This document shows positions 34,280 through 42,872 of a stretch of DNA of 64,000 bases, piece by piece (the stretch's first letter is position 1; each line of letters begins with the position of its first letter). The DNA is from TMED14 sp963925545. Lineage in GTDB: Bacteria > Bacteroidota > Bacteroidia > Flavobacteriales > Schleiferiaceae. Made by a program: the position numbers and the translations under genes. The stretch lies in the NCBI GenBank assembly GCA_963925545.1, contig CAWUSA010000003.1, forward strand, positions 1 to 64,000, in the 5' to 3' direction. Under the pieces are notes generated by a model, which was not told the DNA's origin, did no database searches, and saw only the letters and a list, made by a program, of their open reading frames with translations.

Positions 34280-37200
34280 ATGAAGCAATTTCTACCCGCT
34301 ATTTTTCTTCTATTTTTTGTCTCCTCACAAGCTCAAGCGCAGCAATGGGTTGAGTCCATGCAAGATGAATCCGTCAATGTCTACCAGGCCATTGATGAAT
34401 TTGAAAAGTTCTGGGAAGGCAAGGTCGTTGAGAAAGGTCATGGATGGAAGCAGTTCAAGCGTTGGGAGCAGTTTTGGGAGCCACGGGTCTACCCTCATGG
34501 CAATCGCCCTAACGGGTCTGCAGTTTTTCAGGCTAACAGCCAAATTCAGGCATCAACAGCGGCCAATCCTGGACTGGGCAATTGGAGCTTGGTTGGCCCT
34601 TCGAATGGCAATGCCCTTCAAGGCATTGGTCGTGTCAATAGTATCACTTTCCACCCGAGCAACAGCCAAACCATCTATGCAGGCGCGCCTGCTGGTGGAC
34701 TATGGAAATCAACCAACGATGGGGGGTCCTGGACAACGAACACCGATAAATTACCCAACATTGGCATCAGCACCATGGTCATTGACCCCCTACATCCTGA
34801 CACCATGTACGTCGGCACCGGTGACCGTGACGCAGGAGATACCTACTCAACCGGCGTCCTGAAGTCGGTTGATGCTGGCGCTACATGGCAGGCAACAGGT
34901 TTGACGTTTGGCGTATTGCAATTCAAACGCATCACCGGCATGATAATTCACCCTGACAGCACTAACTGGCTGGTTGTTTCCACACGAACTGGCATGTACA
35001 GAACCACCGATGGCGGTGACAACTGGAGCCTGGTTCAAGGTGGCACCTTTCAGAGCCTGGCCACTGTGGTTGGCGCAGAGCATTTGCTCTATGCCGGCAC
35101 ACAAAACAATGCCAAGATCTGGTATTCACGTGATTTTGGTATCTCTTGGACGATGGCAAGTACAGGTCTTCCCGTCTCCGGTACTAGGAGGGCTGAACTG
35201 GCCACCACGGCTGCTGACACCAACTATGTCTACGCCATTTATGGCGCCAACAACAACGGCCTGTATGGCGTGTACCGATCTACCAACAAGGGCATTTCCT
35301 GGACGCAAATGCATGGCAGCACACCCAACTTGCTTGGCTGGAGCACCACTGGCGCTGGCACCGGTGGCCAGGCATGGTATGATCTGACCATCGCGGCATC
35401 CCCTCTGAACAAAGATGTGATTTTGATTGGTGGTGTGAATATTTGGCGATCCAACAATGGCGGCAGCAGCTTCGGGCTCAGTGGTCACTGGTATGGTGGT
35501 GGCGGTGCAAGCTTTGTGCATGCAGATCATCACTGGCTCACCTTCCGACCCAACAGCAACAAAGTATACGCAGGCACCGATGGGGGCGTTTATCGGTCAA
35601 CCAACAGCGGGCTCAACAACTCTTGGGTAGCGCGCAATGATGGCATGGCTATCACCATGTACTATAAAATCAGCACCTCCGCCGCCAACAGCAACCTCAC
35701 GCTAGCTGGGGCGCAAGACAACGGCACCCACCTCAAGAACAATACCTGGTCTAGGGTCGGTGGTGGTGATGGTATGGACAATGGCATTGCCGGCAGTGAT
35801 GCCATGGTCATGTACCGTTCCATTTACTATGGGGATTTTGACAAGTCTGTCAATGGCGGCGCTTCGTTCAATGCGCCTTTCAACCTCCCTCCATCGGGCA
35901 ATGGCAACTGGGTCACGCCATTTGTGGTGTCCGTGATCAACGCCAACACCTTGTATGCAGGGTTTGAAAAGCTCTGGAAAAGCAGCAATGCAGGTTCTTC
36001 TTTCAGCGCCACATCAACGGCAGGCATATGGGGAAGCAACAAAATCGATGTCATTGCAGAAGCCCCCAGCAATGCCAGTGTCCTCTATGTAGGCATCAAT
36101 CAGCGCGTTTACCGCAGCGTCAATGGCGGCGGAATGTGGACCCATATAACCAACAATGTGAGTAATCAAAACACGGTAACGGGAATTGCCGTGGACCCTG
36201 CCAATGCAGACCACATCGCCATCACTAAATCTGGCTACAGTGTTGATAAAGTCTACGAATCTTATGACGGCGGCAGCTCATGGTACAACCGCACAGGATC
36301 CTTGCCTAACATTCCCGCCAACTGCGTAGCCTTTGAGCCCGGAAGCAATGGCTTGCTCTATGTAGGCACCGACGTTGGCGTCTACTTTCGCGATGCAAGC
36401 ATGAGTGATTGGCTCCCATTCATGGATGGCCTTCCCAACACCATCATCAATGACATTGAAATCCTTCAAACAGCCAGCGTCAATTTGATTCGCGTGGGAA
36501 CCTATGGTCGTGGCGTATGGGAAAGTCCTTTGGCCTCAACTTTCTTGGACATTCCTGTAGCCGCATTTGACGTGGCCCCAGAGGCCCTCTGTGCCATTGG
36601 TGACAGCATTCAACTCCATGACCAATCCCTTAACATGCCAGGCAATTGGGCCTGGAGCATTCACCCGCAGACATTCTCTTATGCCGGTGGCAGTTCATCT
36701 AGCTCGCAAAATCCCATCATCATTCCAACAGCCACTGGCAACTACAGCTTTCAGCTGATTGCAGGCAACAGCTACGGTTCCGACACCTCTGTGGCCATTC
36801 ACGCACTCGCAGTTGGCGGCATCCTAACGCCAGTGAATGAAGAATTCAAGGGAGCACTTCCCAACCGTTGGACCATCGAAAACCCAGACAATGATCGCGG
36901 GTGGAACATGGCCTCTGTGGGTCACCTTGACTCGGTGTCTGCCGTGATGCGTTTCTTCAATTACAGCAACATTGGCCAGGTGGATGCCTTGATTTCTCCG
37001 CCTTATGCCATCGACAGCAACAGCACCTTGATCTATGATCTTGCATACCAAATGAAGACTGGCAATGCCTCTGACACCCTGCGCATTATGGCCAGTACCG
37101 ATTGTGGCGCCACGTGGCAACTTTTGTTCACTGGCTCCGATGACGGAACAGGCAACTTTGCCACAGCTGCATCCAGCATCAACGCCTTTGTGCCGACAAG

Positions 37201-38785
37201 TAACCAGTGGCGTACCGACACATTGGCTTTAGGCAACCTATCCGGAACCGTCACCTTCAAGTTTGAGGGAGTCAATGCCGGCGGCAACCATCTCTACTTG
37301 GACCATTTGCGTCTGCTGCCAGCCAGCTTGGCAACACCTGTAGCAGCTATTTTCAGCACAGCAACAGCTTGTCAAGGTTCAGCCGTGACCTACCACAGTG
37401 CCAGCACAGGACAAAGCCTGAGTCATGCATGGTCTTTCCCAGGTGGTAGCCCATCAAGTAGTGTCGCCGTCAACCCGGTGGTAACCTATGCCAACAGCGG
37501 ATCCTTCAGTGTTTCATTGACCGTTAGCAACACCGCTGGCAGTGATGCCATCACCATGAGCAACCACCTCAGCGTGACAACTGCCGTAAGCCCTAGCATT
37601 GCGCTGACTGCGTCAAGCATGCCCGCTTGTCAAGGCGATACCGTCACCTTTGTCGCGAGTACAATCAATAGTGGCAGCAATCCGGTCTACCAATGGATGA
37701 TCAATGGGCAGATAAGCGGAAGCAGTAGCTCAACCTTTAGCTCCTTCACGCTCAATACAGGGGATAGTGTCACCTGCTTGCTAAGAAGTGATGCATACTG
37801 TGCTTCACCCAGTGAATTGCTATCTGCGCCTTCCGTTGTATCCATTTACTCCCTGCCAACAGTTAGTGCAGGCAGCTATCCTTCGGTCTGCGTGGGTGGA
37901 TCTGACATCCCATTAACCGGCACACCAGCTGGTGGCACCTTCACGGGGATTGCTGTAAGCAACAACCTGTTTTCACCGAGTCAAGTTGGACCCGGCGCAT
38001 ACACTGTGACCTACAGATACACGGACAACAACGGTTGCAACAACAGTGCATCCGTTGACATTATTGTTGGCTCTCCGCCCAATGTCTTTTTCAGTTCAAA
38101 CATTGGTGACCTCTGTATGGCTGATCCTGGGATTACTCCTACAGGTGGCTACCCGCTTGGCGGATACTACCAAGTGGACGGTGTGCAAGTCACACAAGTG
38201 ACACCAAGCACCCTCACTGTTGGCATGCACGATTTGGACTATGTCTACAACAATGGACTGTGTACCGTGATGAAGCTTGACTCTTTTTATGTGTATGCGA
38301 GCCCTCCCGTTCCAAGCATTCAGGTTTTTGACGGCGACAGTCTGTTCTGCCCGCAAGCCACTGCGCCTTACGTCGTGGTTTGGTTTGATGGCAACATGAA
38401 TGCCATTGCCGGCGCAAGCAACCCATGGTACCACGCACCAAGCCCGGACAACTACTCTGTCCGATTGAAAGTCGGTTCGAGCTGCTGGGAGACATCTGGA
38501 CCAACTGCTGTCACAGCCTTGCCAGAGTTGGTACAAGGTGTTGCGCATGTGAAGCCTAACCCAAGCTCCGGTGAATTTACCGTGGTTTTGCAGTCCGGAA
38601 TCTTCATGCCAACCCAATGGCGACTCATCACAGTCCAAGGCGAAGAGCTATTGGCTGGTGATGTCCTTGCCGGTCAAAAAGAGATGAACATGGACATCCG
38701 CCACATGGCAAATGGGGTGTACATCTTGGAATTGACTGCGCCAGAGGCTACCCATGCCCTACGTGTGGTAAAGGTTTCTGACTGA
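34280..38785 (+). CDS. Giant T9SS-exported surface protein with BNR/sortilin-like and PKD repeats
   Basis: A 1501-residue secreted protein. A signal peptide (MKQFLPAIFLLFFVSSQAQA) is followed by a beta-propeller region (about 70-760) with repeated 'Asp-box' or BNR-like blocks such as STNDGGSW, SVDAGATW, TTDGGDNW and SVNGGGMW, like VPS10/sortilin and sialidase propellers. Next comes a fibronectin/PKD-like stretch, including a clear PKD domain around ATACQGSAVTYHS, and Ig-like segments. The C-terminus is a type A T9SS sorting domain (VKPNPSSGEFTV ... HMANGVYILEL). It is expected to be an exported, cell-surface or released protein. The ATG at 34280 gives a clean signal peptide. It is seven bases past aspS in a longer frame, but probably has its own start. 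Confidence 0.88.
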   Translation: MKQFLPAIFLLFFVSSQAQAQQWVESMQDESVNVYQAIDEFEKFWEGKVVEKGHGWKQFKRWEQFWEPRVYPHGNRPNGSAVFQANSQIQASTAANPGLGNWSLVGPSNGNALQGIGRVNSITFHPSNSQTIYAGAPAGGLWKSTNDGGSWTTNTDKLPNIGISTMVIDPLHPDTMYVGTGDRDAGDTYSTGVLKSVDAGATWQATGLTFGVLQFKRITGMIIHPDSTNWLVVSTRTGMYRTTDGGDNWSLVQGGTFQSLATVVGAEHLLYAGTQNNAKIWYSRDFGISWTMASTGLPVSGTRRAELATTAADTNYVYAIYGANNNGLYGVYRSTNKGISWTQMHGSTPNLLGWSTTGAGTGGQAWYDLTIAASPLNKDVILIGGVNIWRSNNGGSSFGLSGHWYGGGGASFVHADHHWLTFRPNSNKVYAGTDGGVYRSTNSGLNNSWVARNDGMAITMYYKISTSAANSNLTLAGAQDNGTHLKNNTWSRVGGGDGMDNGIAGSDAMVMYRSIYYGDFDKSVNGGASFNAPFNLPPSGNGNWVTPFVVSVINANTLYAGFEKLWKSSNAGSSFSATSTAGIWGSNKIDVIAEAPSNASVLYVGINQRVYRSVNGGGMWTHITNNVSNQNTVTGIAVDPANADHIAITKSGYSVDKVYESYDGGSSWYNRTGSLPNIPANCVAFEPGSNGLLYVGTDVGVYFRDASMSDWLPFMDGLPNTIINDIEILQTASVNLIRVGTYGRGVWESPLASTFLDIPVAAFDVAPEALCAIGDSIQLHDQSLNMPGNWAWSIHPQTFSYAGGSSSSSQNPIIIPTATGNYSFQLIAGNSYGSDTSVAIHALAVGGILTPVNEEFKGALPNRWTIENPDNDRGWNMASVGHLDSVSAVMRFFNYSNIGQVDALISPPYAIDSNSTLIYDLAYQMKTGNASDTLRIMASTDCGATWQLLFTGSDDGTGNFATAASSINAFVPTSNQWRTDTLALGNLSGTVTFKFEGVNAGGNHLYLDHLRLLPASLATPVAAIFSTATACQGSAVTYHSASTGQSLSHAWSFPGGSPSSSVAVNPVVTYANSGSFSVSLTVSNTAGSDAITMSNHLSVTTAVSPSIALTASSMPACQGDTVTFVASTINSGSNPVYQWMINGQISGSSSSTFSSFTLNTGDSVTCLLRSDAYCASPSELLSAPSVVSIYSLPTVSAGSYPSVCVGGSDIPLTGTPAGGTFTGIAVSNNLFSPSQVGPGAYTVTYRYTDNNGCNNSASVDIIVGSPPNVFFSSNIGDLCMADPGITPTGGYPLGGYYQVDGVQVTQVTPSTLTVGMHDLDYVYNNGLCTVMKLDSFYVYASPPVPSIQVFDGDSLFCPQATAPYVVVWFDGNMNAIAGASNPWYHAPSPDNYSVRLKVGSSCWETSGPTAVTALPELVQGVAHVKPNPSSGEFTVVLQSGIFMPTQWRLITVQGEELLAGDVLAGQKEMNMDIRHMANGVYILELTAPEATHALRVVKVSD

Positions 38786-38811
38786 GGATTGTCGCATGTC
38801 TTCAATGCATC

Positions 38812-38846
38812 AAAAAACCCCGCAGGTAAGCCCTGCGGGGTTTTTT
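38812..38846 (+). terminator. Bidirectional intrinsic terminator
   Basis: CCCCGCAGG (38818-38826) pairs perfectly with CCTGCGGGG (38832-38840) around a five-base loop. Six A precede and six T follow, so it can end the giant T9SS gene on the plus strand and purQ on the minus strand. Confidence 0.93.
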
Positions 38847-38896
38847 ATTGGGTCCAAAAGTTTGTTGTCTGCGCAGAGCTTTCGCCATGTTTGCAA

Positions 38897-39592
38897 TCAG
38901 GCAGTGGTCATGTGATTGAGCAATGACTCAAGCAAGATTTTTCCATCTGTATTGAGCAAGTCCTCCGTGGCTGCTCGTTCCGGGTGTGGCATCATACCCA
39001 TCACGTTTTTCTTTGCATTGCAAACACCAGCAATATTGTCAATGGATCCATTGGGGTTGGATGAATCAGTGACCTTTGCCTGCTCATCGCAGTAATAAAA
39101 GAGCACTTGTCCATTGTCATCCAATCGGCTCAATGTGTCTTCATCTGCGTGGTAGCGACCTTCACCATGAGCGATAGGAATTTTGTAGGCCTTGGTCATG
39201 TTTAGGTCCGCAGTGATTGCTGAGTCCAGCATGCCAGGTGTCATGTGTATGTTCTTGCAAATGAAGTTGTGTGAACTGTTGTGCAACAGGGCACCCGGAA
39301 GGAAATGTGCTTCTGTCAACATTTGAAAACCATTGCAAATCCCCATGACATAACCGCCTTTGTCTGCGTGTTTGATCACCTCTGCCATGATGGGCGAAAA
39401 GCTGGCAATAGCACCTGATCGAAGGTAGTCGCCATAGGAAAATCCTCCAGGGAGAACCACCATATCAACCCCTTGAAGGTCATGGTCTTTATGCCAAAGA
39501 GAGACGGCTTCCTGACCAAGGTCATGTCGCAACGCATGCAGCATGTCTTGATCACAATTAGAGCCTGGGAAGGTGACTACGCCAAATTTCAT
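38897..39592 (-). CDS. purQ: Phosphoribosylformylglycinamidine synthase glutaminase subunit
   Basis: Glutaminase subunit of the FGAM synthase complex in purine synthesis, 231 residues. Class I amidotransferase motifs are FPGSNCDQD near residue 8, GGFSYGDYLRSG (49-60), and the nucleophile Cys86 in GICNGFQML; the catalytic His and Glu lie in MPHPERA near the end. It is a free-standing PurQ, so the organism should use the small PurL plus PurS system rather than one long PurL. ATG at 39592 is chosen; the frame runs further upstream. It follows the lamin-tail protein by 42 bases. Confidence 0.95.
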   Translation of the reverse strand: MKFGVVTFPGSNCDQDMLHALRHDLGQEAVSLWHKDHDLQGVDMVVLPGGFSYGDYLRSGAIASFSPIMAEVIKHADKGGYVMGICNGFQMLTEAHFLPGALLHNSSHNFICKNIHMTPGMLDSAITADLNMTKAYKIPIAHGEGRYHADEDTLSRLDDNGQVLFYYCDEQAKVTDSSNPNGSIDNIAGVCNAKKNVMGMMPHPERAATEDLLNTDGKILLESLLNHMTTA

Positions 39593-39634
39593 GCGACAAA
39601 TGTACAGCCATAATGCACGTCCATGGCGGGTCAA

Positions 39635-41791
39635 TCAGTCGATAATTATGGGGAAAGATCGCCGGACAACCCTGCCGGTTGATGCTGTCCATTGCAAGAC
39701 CCACAGGGCAGCACCTCGGGCTGATTGGGGGGGTAAAACATGGCATGTCCAGTGGTCAATAGACTGAACAGGCAAGGGGTCTGACCAGGTTATTGTCCAT
39801 GTGCCATCGATAGAAAACAAGGCCTCCTGAATCACCCATGGCCCCTCTGCGCGAAGGGCAAATGACAGCCGGGGCCGCTGACCAGATAGCCAGCCAAAGT
39901 GCCTTTGTTGGATGTCCATGAGGCCCATCAAAGGGGCATGAACCAATGGGGGGCTTCGTCCTGGCGTGGCAGAGTCAGCGCCCGCACTGATCCAGTGATC
40001 AACCTGCTTCAAAATGGCGATGCCTTCGCCTTGGCCTAAAGAGGGGTGATGCAACGCATCGTCATAGAAAGCCTGATCCAGGCGCTGCCCGTGGGATGTC
40101 AACAGCAACAATTCACCATGATCATCATCCAGCGGCGGCAGGCTTGCTGCGGTGGCAATGAAGGTGGAGTCTCCCAAGGGGTAGTCATTGACCAATGCCG
40201 GTGGCGACATCACAAAGGCCCTGGTCTCATCCGGCAGAAGAAAACTCCCAGCAGGGGCCAGTTGACGCCAAGCCATGGGTGGCCATTGGTCTGACAGGAC
40301 CAAGGATCCCATATCTAAAACCCGTGATGAGAGGTTGCGAAGTTCCACAAAACGCTGACCCCCCGGCAAGGGGTTGAAGAGGATTTCATTCAACTGGACC
40401 TCGCCGCTGTCAGGCATGGCAGCCATGCCCCAGGCGATAACCGCTGTGTCCAAGGCACTGCCGTCACAATGCATGAAACTCGGTGGGATCAACAGGGTTT
40501 GCAAGTCGCCCAGCAAGGTTGGATAAAAAGGGCTGTAGGTCCAGTGATCAGATGCCATGGCTTCCCATCCATAAGGCATGGATTGCATGGACTTCATGGG
40601 ATGTCTCCATTGAATGTGCAAGCGGTCCGTCGTCCAAACATGGTGAACACCACCCTGCCTTGAAGGCAAGGCATCTTGTGTGAACTGGCCCAAGTCTGAA
40701 CCCATTGCCGCTGTGGCAGATGTCCAAGAACCCGGCAAACAGGAACAGCTGCTATCTCTTGCCTTCAATGACCACCCACCCATGGCCTTGTCGGGCGGAT
40801 CATGGTTGTCATCGCTTAAGGCAATTTCTGCCAGGGTTAAGCCTCGGTGATCCTTGAGGAGCAAGTGCACTTGTGTTGGCAGCGACAAGGCTTGATGCCA
40901 AATCCACCGGCTATTAACACCTGCTTGAAGCAGGCAGGCGCTGTCGCCAATGACAATGGGATGCTGAGGCAGAAGCCACCGGGAAGGCAGGGTTTGAGGC
41001 TGGCCGTTCACCTCGAGCTGCCATCCAGCAGCCCACAAACTATCCCCCACTGATGACCCCGCAAAGCCTTCCAAAGCGTCGCAGGCTGGAGATTGAGCAT
41101 GCATGGCTGGCAGGGGTTTCAACATCACCTCTGTCCACTTCCAGGACAAGGAACGCAATGACAGGGAATCCATGACAGCCTGGTCCAGCTGTCCGTGAAT
41201 GGGCCGCCATGAAATCGCCTGAACCCGGGTACTGGTAACCCGCTGTCCCAGGGTGAGTTGATTGATGACAGGCCAGGCCACATCAACGATTTGATGCAAG
41301 ATCAGCTCGCCATCATTCACGTTCAAGGTCATGGCATGACCCGTCAACGTCAGGCTCCATTCAATGGTGTTCTGGCTGTGATTGAGCCATCCTGGCTGGC
41401 TTGACATCAGCCATTGGCTGCCATGAGGTGATTGGGCTTCTACTTGAATTTTGTCTGATAAGCAGCCAAAAATTAGACGGTAGCTGTGGTTCATGGGGCC
41501 AGACCATTCCACCCAAGCACAGTTGACCGAACTGGGGTTGAAGTCCAACTGAACCAACCCATGCCATTGCCAGTCGGGGCCACCCTGCAAGGGATGGCTC
41601 AGCTCCCATGTGCCGCCACTGGGGGCATCTAGCCACAAGGCACTATCCGCCACAGCAAAAGCCGCCGTGTCTCCCGACCACGCCTGGAGGTCTTGGAAGG
41701 GAAAGTAGTAAGCTTGTGGTGGCTGATGGGCCTTCAACAAGGAGAAAGCCATCATCCAAGTCAGGAAAAACGGCATGGCAAATAGTCGCAT
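39635..41791 (-). CDS. Lamin-tail-domain secreted protein of unknown function
   Basis: A 718-residue protein with an N-terminal hydrophobic signal segment (MRLFAMPFFLTWMMAFSLLKA). The N-terminal part (about 30-200) is a beta-sandwich-like region rich in Trp and Asp. A lamin-tail (LTD) domain is recognisable near residues 465-570, with VQLNEILFNPLPGGQRFVEL, LDMGSLVLSD and LLPDETRAF. LTD domains in Bacteroidota are found in secreted surface proteins. A typical T9SS tail is not clear at the C-terminus. It runs divergently from asd with 43 bases between starts and is followed by purQ. Function unknown. Confidence 0.7.
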   Translation of the reverse strand: MRLFAMPFFLTWMMAFSLLKAHQPPQAYYFPFQDLQAWSGDTAAFAVADSALWLDAPSGGTWELSHPLQGGPDWQWHGLVQLDFNPSSVNCAWVEWSGPMNHSYRLIFGCLSDKIQVEAQSPHGSQWLMSSQPGWLNHSQNTIEWSLTLTGHAMTLNVNDGELILHQIVDVAWPVINQLTLGQRVTSTRVQAISWRPIHGQLDQAVMDSLSLRSLSWKWTEVMLKPLPAMHAQSPACDALEGFAGSSVGDSLWAAGWQLEVNGQPQTLPSRWLLPQHPIVIGDSACLLQAGVNSRWIWHQALSLPTQVHLLLKDHRGLTLAEIALSDDNHDPPDKAMGGWSLKARDSSCSCLPGSWTSATAAMGSDLGQFTQDALPSRQGGVHHVWTTDRLHIQWRHPMKSMQSMPYGWEAMASDHWTYSPFYPTLLGDLQTLLIPPSFMHCDGSALDTAVIAWGMAAMPDSGEVQLNEILFNPLPGGQRFVELRNLSSRVLDMGSLVLSDQWPPMAWRQLAPAGSFLLPDETRAFVMSPPALVNDYPLGDSTFIATAASLPPLDDDHGELLLLTSHGQRLDQAFYDDALHHPSLGQGEGIAILKQVDHWISAGADSATPGRSPPLVHAPLMGLMDIQQRHFGWLSGQRPRLSFALRAEGPWVIQEALFSIDGTWTITWSDPLPVQSIDHWTCHVLPPQSARGAALWVLQWTASTGRVVRRSFPIIID

Positions 41792-41799
41792 AGGGGCTG

Positions 41800-41807
41800 T
41801 ACTTTTG
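41800..41807 (+). promoter_or_regulatory. -7 promoter element of asd
   Basis: TACTTTTG matches TAnnTTTG exactly and ends 27 bases before the asd ATG at 41835. No clear TTG lies at the usual -33 distance. Confidence 0.45.
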
Positions 41808-41834
41808 CACAAGATTAATCCAGCAAGAGGAGTT

Positions 41835-42842
41835 ATGCGTTTAGCCTTGATAGGAGCCACCGGCATGGTCGGCCAAGTGATGAGACAGGTGCTTGAAGAG
41901 CGTCAGTTTCCGGTGAGCCAATTGCTGCCAGTAGCATCTGCATCTAGCCATGGGCAATGGATCAACTGGCGCGGTGACCAGGTGCAGATCATGTCGATCG
42001 AAGAGGCCCTGAAAGCCAAGCCAGATTTGGCCCTATTTTCTGCTGGAAGCGAACTATCCCTAGCATGGGCTAAAGCCTTCACGGATCAAGGCTGTGTTGT
42101 TATTGACAACTCATCTGCCTGGCGCATGGACCCTGACATCCCCCTGGTGGTTCCTCAAGTGAATGCCTCAGTATTGTCTAAAAAGGATTGCCTCATTGCT
42201 AACCCCAACTGCAGCACCATCCAATTGGTGATGGTTCTCAACGCCCTTGACCAGCTTTCGCCCATTGGCCGAGTTCTTGTCAGCACCTACCAAGCCACCT
42301 CGGGCACAGGCAAGCTTGCGGTCAATCAGTTGACGCAAGAAATGGCTGGAGATTCGTTAATTGACAGCGCCTATCCTCATCAAATTCATCAGAATGTACT
42401 GCCCCATTGCGATGATTTTTTGCCCAATGGCTACACCAAGGAGGAAATGAAACTCACCAATGAGAGCGTGAAAATTCTGGGCAACCCAAAGGTTCAAGTC
42501 AGCGCAACTGCCGTCAGGGTACCAGTTCAAATTGGCCATTCAGAGTCAGTGAACATTGCCTTCCTTGGCAATCGGCCACCCCTGGCTGCCATCCGCCAAG
42601 CGCTGTCGGATTTCCCTGGCATCACTTTGCAAGATGATCCGCAGAACGACGTCTACCCTACGCCGCTATCTGCAGAAGGCAAGGATGATGTTTTTGTCGG
42701 GCGTTTGCGCCAAGATCTCAGTTGTGAGAAGGCAGTGAACCTGTGGATTGTTTCAGATAATTTGCGCAAGGGCGCAGCCAGCAACGCCATTGACATTGCA
42801 GCGTATTTGCTTGAACACAAGCTATTGGCCCCCGCCCATTAA
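41835..42842 (+). CDS. asd: Aspartate-semialdehyde dehydrogenase
   Basis: NADPH-dependent enzyme of 335 residues that makes aspartate semialdehyde for lysine/diaminopimelate, threonine and methionine synthesis. The nucleotide loop GATGMVGQ (7-14), DNSSAWRMD, the nucleophile Cys126 in NPNCSTIQ, and the SGTGKLAV segment are diagnostic. ATG at 41835 gives the normal start; an upstream in-frame ATG at 41775 would run through the promoter. Followed 30 bases later by a TonB receptor, possibly on one transcript. Confidence 0.96.
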   Translation: MRLALIGATGMVGQVMRQVLEERQFPVSQLLPVASASSHGQWINWRGDQVQIMSIEEALKAKPDLALFSAGSELSLAWAKAFTDQGCVVIDNSSAWRMDPDIPLVVPQVNASVLSKKDCLIANPNCSTIQLVMVLNALDQLSPIGRVLVSTYQATSGTGKLAVNQLTQEMAGDSLIDSAYPHQIHQNVLPHCDDFLPNGYTKEEMKLTNESVKILGNPKVQVSATAVRVPVQIGHSESVNIAFLGNRPPLAAIRQALSDFPGITLQDDPQNDVYPTPLSAEGKDDVFVGRLRQDLSCEKAVNLWIVSDNLRKGAASNAIDIAAYLLEHKLLAPAH

Positions 42843-42872
42843 ACCTTTTTACATTTTTCTCATCCAAACAAC

